This document shows, piece by piece, positions 60,645 to 64,000 of a stretch of 64,000 nt of DNA. Within the stretch, counting starts at the first letter, position 1, and each line of letters starts with the position of its first letter. The stretch spans positions 124,001 through 188,000 of the forward strand of contig NZ_WACP01000003.1 of the NCBI RefSeq assembly GCF_008973665.1, read 5' to 3'. The translations under genes were made by a program, and so were the position numbers. Origin of the DNA: Paenibacillus tengchongensis. GTDB lineage: Bacteria > Bacillota > Bacilli > Paenibacillales > Paenibacillaceae. The notes below the pieces were generated by a model. It was not told the DNA's origin. It did no database searches and worked only from the letters and a program-made list of their open reading frames with translations.

Positions 60645-62159
60645 ATGAACAAAAAGTTTACGGTTTATGTGCTGGTTGCCTTATTGGTCTGCCTGCTGCT
60701 TCCGGCAGCGGGTGCGGCGGCGCAAGAAGGCATTCCAGAGCATACGGCATCCTTTTATGTGAACGATTTTGCGGGTGTCATCGATCTGAAGACAGAGAAT
60801 GCGCTGGTCCATGAGGGCGTGCGCTTGCACAGGGATACCGGAGCTCAGGTTGTACTGGTCACGGTAGACTCGACGAACGGCCAATCCATGCAGGATTATG
60901 CGAATCTGCTGTTCAATGGCTGGGGTGTAGGCGATGCAGTGCACAACAACGGTGTTCTTCTGCTGCTGTCCGTCAAAGACGACGATTATTGGGTGGTACA
61001 GGGCAAAGGGCTGACGGAAAGCTTAAGCGATACCAAGCTGGGGCAGATCCTGGCGGCCGATCTGGAGCCTGACTTTGCCAATAAGCAGTACAGCGCCGGT
61101 GCGCGCAAGACATACAACACTTTAATCCGCAGCCTGGGCGGACAGCCGAATGCCCCGGTCAGCGGCAAAGCCTATGTAGCCGACAATGCCGGTATATTCA
61201 AGCAGGTAACCAAAGACTACCTGAACCAGGCAGCCAACCGCTACCGGGAAACTGCGGGAGGCGGAATCTATGTCGTCACAGTTCCCAATTCGGGAAGCGG
61301 GAGCCTGCAGGATTATACGTATGCGAAGTTCGCTTCGGTATACGCAGGTCCGTCCGATGTGATGATCGTGCTGGATATCGGCGGCGACAACTACCATGTG
61401 CTGCAGGGCAAAGAAATTGACAGCCTATTATCCAATGAGGTTATTTCAGGCATTTTGGAGCAGGAGATGGAGCCCTACTTCGCTGAACATAAATATGCCG
61501 AAGGCGCGACTGCGACCGCCAACGCCATCTATTCCTTCCTGCTGGCCCGCGCGGATGACCGTTTCTCCGCTGCAGAGGAAGTGAGAGCCGAGCCGGCGGC
61601 GGCTGTCAGTTCAGCGGCGGCTGCGGCGGGGACGGAGGCAGCCAAGCAGCCGGCCGCTCCCAAAGAAGCTCCGCGCGTAACCAAGGGGCAGGGGCTGCAG
61701 ATCATCGCGCTGTTCCTGATCGGCGTGCTGTTCATCAGTCTGCGGGTTTCGCACCGCAACCGAAGAATCGCTCTTTATGGTATGCCGATCAATCCTTACA
61801 GTGAACGCAACATCCGGCGTTACGGAACCTGGACCGGACAGGCCGGCTACGGTTATTTCACCCGCCGGCAGCGTATGTCCGGTAACGGGAGCAGCCGGCC
61901 CCGCCACCATCATCACCAACCGTCTAGAAGTCAGAGCAGCAGCTCCTGGAGCAGCCGGGACGATAACACCAACCGCGGCGGGGGAGGGCACAGCAGCGGC
62001 GGAGGAGCCGGACGGCACAGCGAGTCCCGCGAGACCAATCGCGGCAGCGGGGGACACAGCAGCGGCGGAGACGCAGGCCGCAACAATTCCGGCGGCAGCT
62101 CAAATTCCGGCGGCGGCGGCAATGCCAGCAGCGGCGGCGGAGTGGGCCGGCACCGGTAA
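60645..62159 (+). CDS. Secreted/membrane TPM-domain protein with two TPM modules
   Basis: The 504-aa protein has a signal peptide (residues about 1-25) and a TPM (YgcG-like) domain at about 35-165 (YVNDFAGVIDLKTENALVHE, WGVGDAVHNNGVLLLL). A second, degenerate TPM-like module follows at about 180-300 (YVADNAGIFKQVTKDYLNQA). Then come an Ala-rich linker, a membrane helix (about 345-362) and a low-complexity Ser/Gly/Arg/His tail. TPM proteins are linked to membrane-protein quality control. ATG 60645 has GGAGGATGGTT; codons further upstream lack a site. Confidence 0.88.
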   Translation: MNKKFTVYVLVALLVCLLLPAAGAAAQEGIPEHTASFYVNDFAGVIDLKTENALVHEGVRLHRDTGAQVVLVTVDSTNGQSMQDYANLLFNGWGVGDAVHNNGVLLLLSVKDDDYWVVQGKGLTESLSDTKLGQILAADLEPDFANKQYSAGARKTYNTLIRSLGGQPNAPVSGKAYVADNAGIFKQVTKDYLNQAANRYRETAGGGIYVVTVPNSGSGSLQDYTYAKFASVYAGPSDVMIVLDIGGDNYHVLQGKEIDSLLSNEVISGILEQEMEPYFAEHKYAEGATATANAIYSFLLARADDRFSAAEEVRAEPAAAVSSAAAAAGTEAAKQPAAPKEAPRVTKGQGLQIIALFLIGVLFISLRVSHRNRRIALYGMPINPYSERNIRRYGTWTGQAGYGYFTRRQRMSGNGSSRPRHHHHQPSRSQSSSSWSSRDDNTNRGGGGHSSGGGAGRHSESRETNRGSGGHSSGGDAGRNNSGGSSNSGGGGNASSGGGVGRHR

Positions 62160-62184
62160 TCCGGGAGCAGCCCTACAATTGAAC

Positions 62185-62228
62185 AAGGCAACGGTTCTTC
62201 CGGAATTCGGGAGAACTGTTGCCTTTTT
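62185..62228 (+). terminator. Rho-independent terminator of the TPM gene
   Basis: AAGGCAACGGTTCT pairs with AGAACTGTTGCCTT (one G-U) around a short loop and is followed by TTT. Confidence 0.85.
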
Positions 62229-62251
62229 AAATGCACGGTAACCTCAGCGGG

Positions 62252-63064
62252 TTACATTGGCAAACCTGTGAAACAGAAACGGATGATGTCCACAATCCCG
62301 TGCCCCAGCATCGCGGAGGTGATGTCCCGTTTGCGCTGTAATATAGCGAAGGGCAGGCCGAACAGTAAGGACAGCAAAAGTGTGGCCACAATGCCCAATA
62401 TAATCCCCCCGTCAATAAAGCTGTCCGGCGTGTGAATCAGCGCATGCGGAACAATCATCATAAACCAGGCGGTGAACCTTTGGGCCCTTGTTTCAATTCT
62501 GCCGTTCAGCATCGTCAGGCACAAGGCATAGAACACCGTACGCAAAGCAACTTCTTCAAAAATAGCGGGACTCAGCGCCACTCTGAAATACTGCAGCTTC
62601 ATGCTGAATTCACCAATCTCATTGCTCATCAGCATCAGATTAAAGATTCCGAGCAGAAGCCCGGCCGCCACGCCGATCAGCAGACTTACAGCGACTGTCC
62701 GGCTATTCTTGGTGTTCAGAAAGACAAGCTTGCCCGCGCTGTATTTGTTAAAGGTGCTGAGCGCAGCCATGGATGCGAACAGTGTAATGATACTGTTTTC
62801 TATCATAGAGAAAAGAGAAAGATTGATGTAGGTTAATGCGACGGCAGCGGCCAGCAGAACAGAGAGCAGAATCTGCCGCTTGGACGGCAGTTTATTTTTG
62901 ACCAGAAGCACTATGCTGATCAGCAGAGAGCACAAACTCAGCAGCAACCATGCTCTTCCTGTCGGCCCGGGGTTGTCCCCGGTAAGCGTGAAATTTAAAA
63001 TAAACAGCAGCAGAAATGCGGTAAACATGAACCAGACTTTGGCAAGGCCCGACTTAGGTGTCAA
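62252..63064 (-). CDS. CPBP-family intramembrane metalloprotease
   Basis: The 270-aa membrane protein has about eight hydrophobic segments. The CPBP/Abi motifs are EEVALR (EExxxR, in PAIFEEVALRTVFYAL, about residues 167-182), a His in VPHALIHTP (about 208-216) and HGIVD near the C-terminus (about 253-257). These proteases are related to CAAX-processing enzymes and to bacteriocin self-immunity proteins. TTG 63064 (reverse) has GGAAGGAGAACAAAAG upstream and is accepted as the start. Confidence 0.88.
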   Translation of the reverse strand: MTPKSGLAKVWFMFTAFLLLFILNFTLTGDNPGPTGRAWLLLSLCSLLISIVLLVKNKLPSKRQILLSVLLAAAVALTYINLSLFSMIENSIITLFASMAALSTFNKYSAGKLVFLNTKNSRTVAVSLLIGVAAGLLLGIFNLMLMSNEIGEFSMKLQYFRVALSPAIFEEVALRTVFYALCLTMLNGRIETRAQRFTAWFMMIVPHALIHTPDSFIDGGIILGIVATLLLSLLFGLPFAILQRKRDITSAMLGHGIVDIIRFCFTGLPM

Positions 63065-63296
63065 CTTTTGTTCTCCTTCCGGATAGAAGCTATATTTGAT
63101 TACGAATTTGTTAAGTCTATCACGGCCTCTTACCCCACGAAATTAATAAACTCACTCCCTTATACTCTATCCTATGTTCCATGAAATGGATGAACTGTTG
63201 AAGATTCTGAAACTTTTACTAACGCGGGATCGTCTATCATGGGGTGATGCCAAGAAATTTGAAATAACAGGAAATCCGGCAAGGAGGACAACCCAC

Positions 63297-64000
63297 TTGA
63301 GTACTTCATCATTACCAGAGCGTTCCAAGGTTCACCGGAATAAGAAGAAAGCCCAGGGCAAGAGCATCCGCAAGCGCAAAAAGAAAAATAGGCTGCGGCT
63401 GCTCGTCAAGCTGATGCTGTACACGTTGTTAGTGATGCTGGCGGGAGCCGGGTGGCTGTATCTGCTTCCTGCGGGGCAAAGCACCCGTTATCTGCTGGCG
63501 GACACCCTGATTACTACCCAGCACCGCCACTGGGCGAAATATGTCATCGGCGAGACGGAACTGCAGCGCCGGGTTGCCGCCTACAATGAACAGTTCCTGC
63601 AGATGGGCGATGAACGGGACACGCATACGATTGCAACTCCGCCGCCCGCTCCTGCAACGGATTCCTCTACAGCTTCGGCCCCCGAAGCGAAACCGCTGGT
63701 AGAAATCGAGAAAATTACAGGCTCCGGCTATGCAGGCTATATGATGACCGTGCATGATCCGACCAAGGTCCGGCTGGGCATAACGGGGACGGCCGGCTCC
63801 GGGGAGAAGGTGTCCCATATGGTGGAGCGGACCGGAGCCATCGCCGGCGTTAACGGCGGAGGCTTCGCCGACCCCAACTGGAAGGGGAACGGCTTTAAGC
63901 CGATCGGGCTGGTAATCTCGCGGGGCAAGCTATTTTATAACGGGCTGGGCGGCAAAACCTCTACACAAATTGTCGGTCTGGACAAGCAGGGCAAGATGAT
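63297..64000 (+). CDS. Phosphodiester glycosidase family protein (partial)
   Basis: The frame starts at TTG 63297 with AAGGAGG 9 nt upstream and runs beyond the window, so only the first 234 codons are seen. A Lys/Arg-rich N-terminus is followed by a membrane helix (about residues 40-60). The domain then shows YAGYMMTVHDPTKVRLGI and GAIAGVNGGGFADP, typical of the NAGPA/DUF2233 phosphodiester glycosidase family. Such proteins remove GlcNAc from wall polymers or act near the cell wall. The C-terminal part is outside the window. Confidence 0.85.
   Translation, partial: MSTSSLPERSKVHRNKKKAQGKSIRKRKKKNRLRLLVKLMLYTLLVMLAGAGWLYLLPAGQSTRYLLADTLITTQHRHWAKYVIGETELQRRVAAYNEQFLQMGDERDTHTIATPPPAPATDSSTASAPEAKPLVEIEKITGSGYAGYMMTVHDPTKVRLGITGTAGSGEKVSHMVERTGAIAGVNGGGFADPNWKGNGFKPIGLVISRGKLFYNGLGGKTSTQIVGLDKQGKM

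Overview
The window looks like a chromosomal segment of a spore-forming Firmicute of the Paenibacillus type. Supporting signs are strong AGGAGG-type ribosome binding sites, many TTG/GTG starts, a GerA-type spore germination operon, a T-box leader on thrS, an HssRS/HrtAB haem-stress module and moderately GC-rich coding DNA. No rRNA, tRNA, CRISPR array or intact insertion sequence was seen.

Layout. 0.1-3.9 kb: germinant receptor operon (A, C and B subunits) behind a sigma-G-like promoter. 4.0-7.4 kb: MoxR ATPase / DUF58 / DUF4129 membrane operon. 7.4-12.1 kb: MerR regulator and esterase-like protein, AzlCD amino acid exporter, histidine phosphatase, GNAT, NUDIX. 12.2-18.1 kb: large secreted protein with an ABC ATPase, MacB-like permease and membrane-fusion protein. 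18.1-26.9 kb: glycoside hydrolase family 3 lipoprotein, beta-propeller protein, CDF metal exporter, bacteriohemerythrin, two metallophosphoesterases, and a MarR/NAD(P)-binding pair sharing an operator. 27.0-31.0 kb: hssR-hssS-hrtB-hrtA with a recognisable HssR box. 31.1-33.1 kb: AT-rich islet of small and decayed genes, including a lipoprotein that appears to begin at an ATA codon. 33.2-34.8 kb: autoregulated TetR/hydrolase pair. 34.8-39.9 kb: AraC regulator divergent from three Gfo/Idh/MocA dehydrogenases and a sugar isomerase. 40-46.6 kb: msrA, a remnant of a GH64 glucanase, a CWB2-repeat lipoprotein with a two-component system, a ricin-lectin/pectate lyase and a membrane protein. 46.7-49.8 kb: HAD phosphatase and T-box-controlled thrS. 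50.9-58.7 kb: a Wadjet-type SMC anti-plasmid system in the order jetD-jetA-jetB-jetC, whose jetB carries an in-frame amber codon. 58.7-64 kb: aldo/keto reductase, isochorismatase, TPM protein, CPBP protease and the start of a phosphodiester glycosidase.

Most notable observations: (1) the Wadjet operon with an interrupted MukE-like gene and an SMC subunit with non-canonical nucleotide-binding motifs; (2) at least four intergenic elements of about 180 bp, with three different core sequences but one shared plan: two direct copies of a short unit about 51 bp apart, then two inverted copies about 48-51 bp apart. Two shorter two-unit versions also occur. I do not recognise this repeat class. (3) Complete regulatory circuits readable from sequence: HssR box before hrtB, paired TetR palindromes, and a shared MarR operator. 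All family names were assigned by reading motifs, without database searches.
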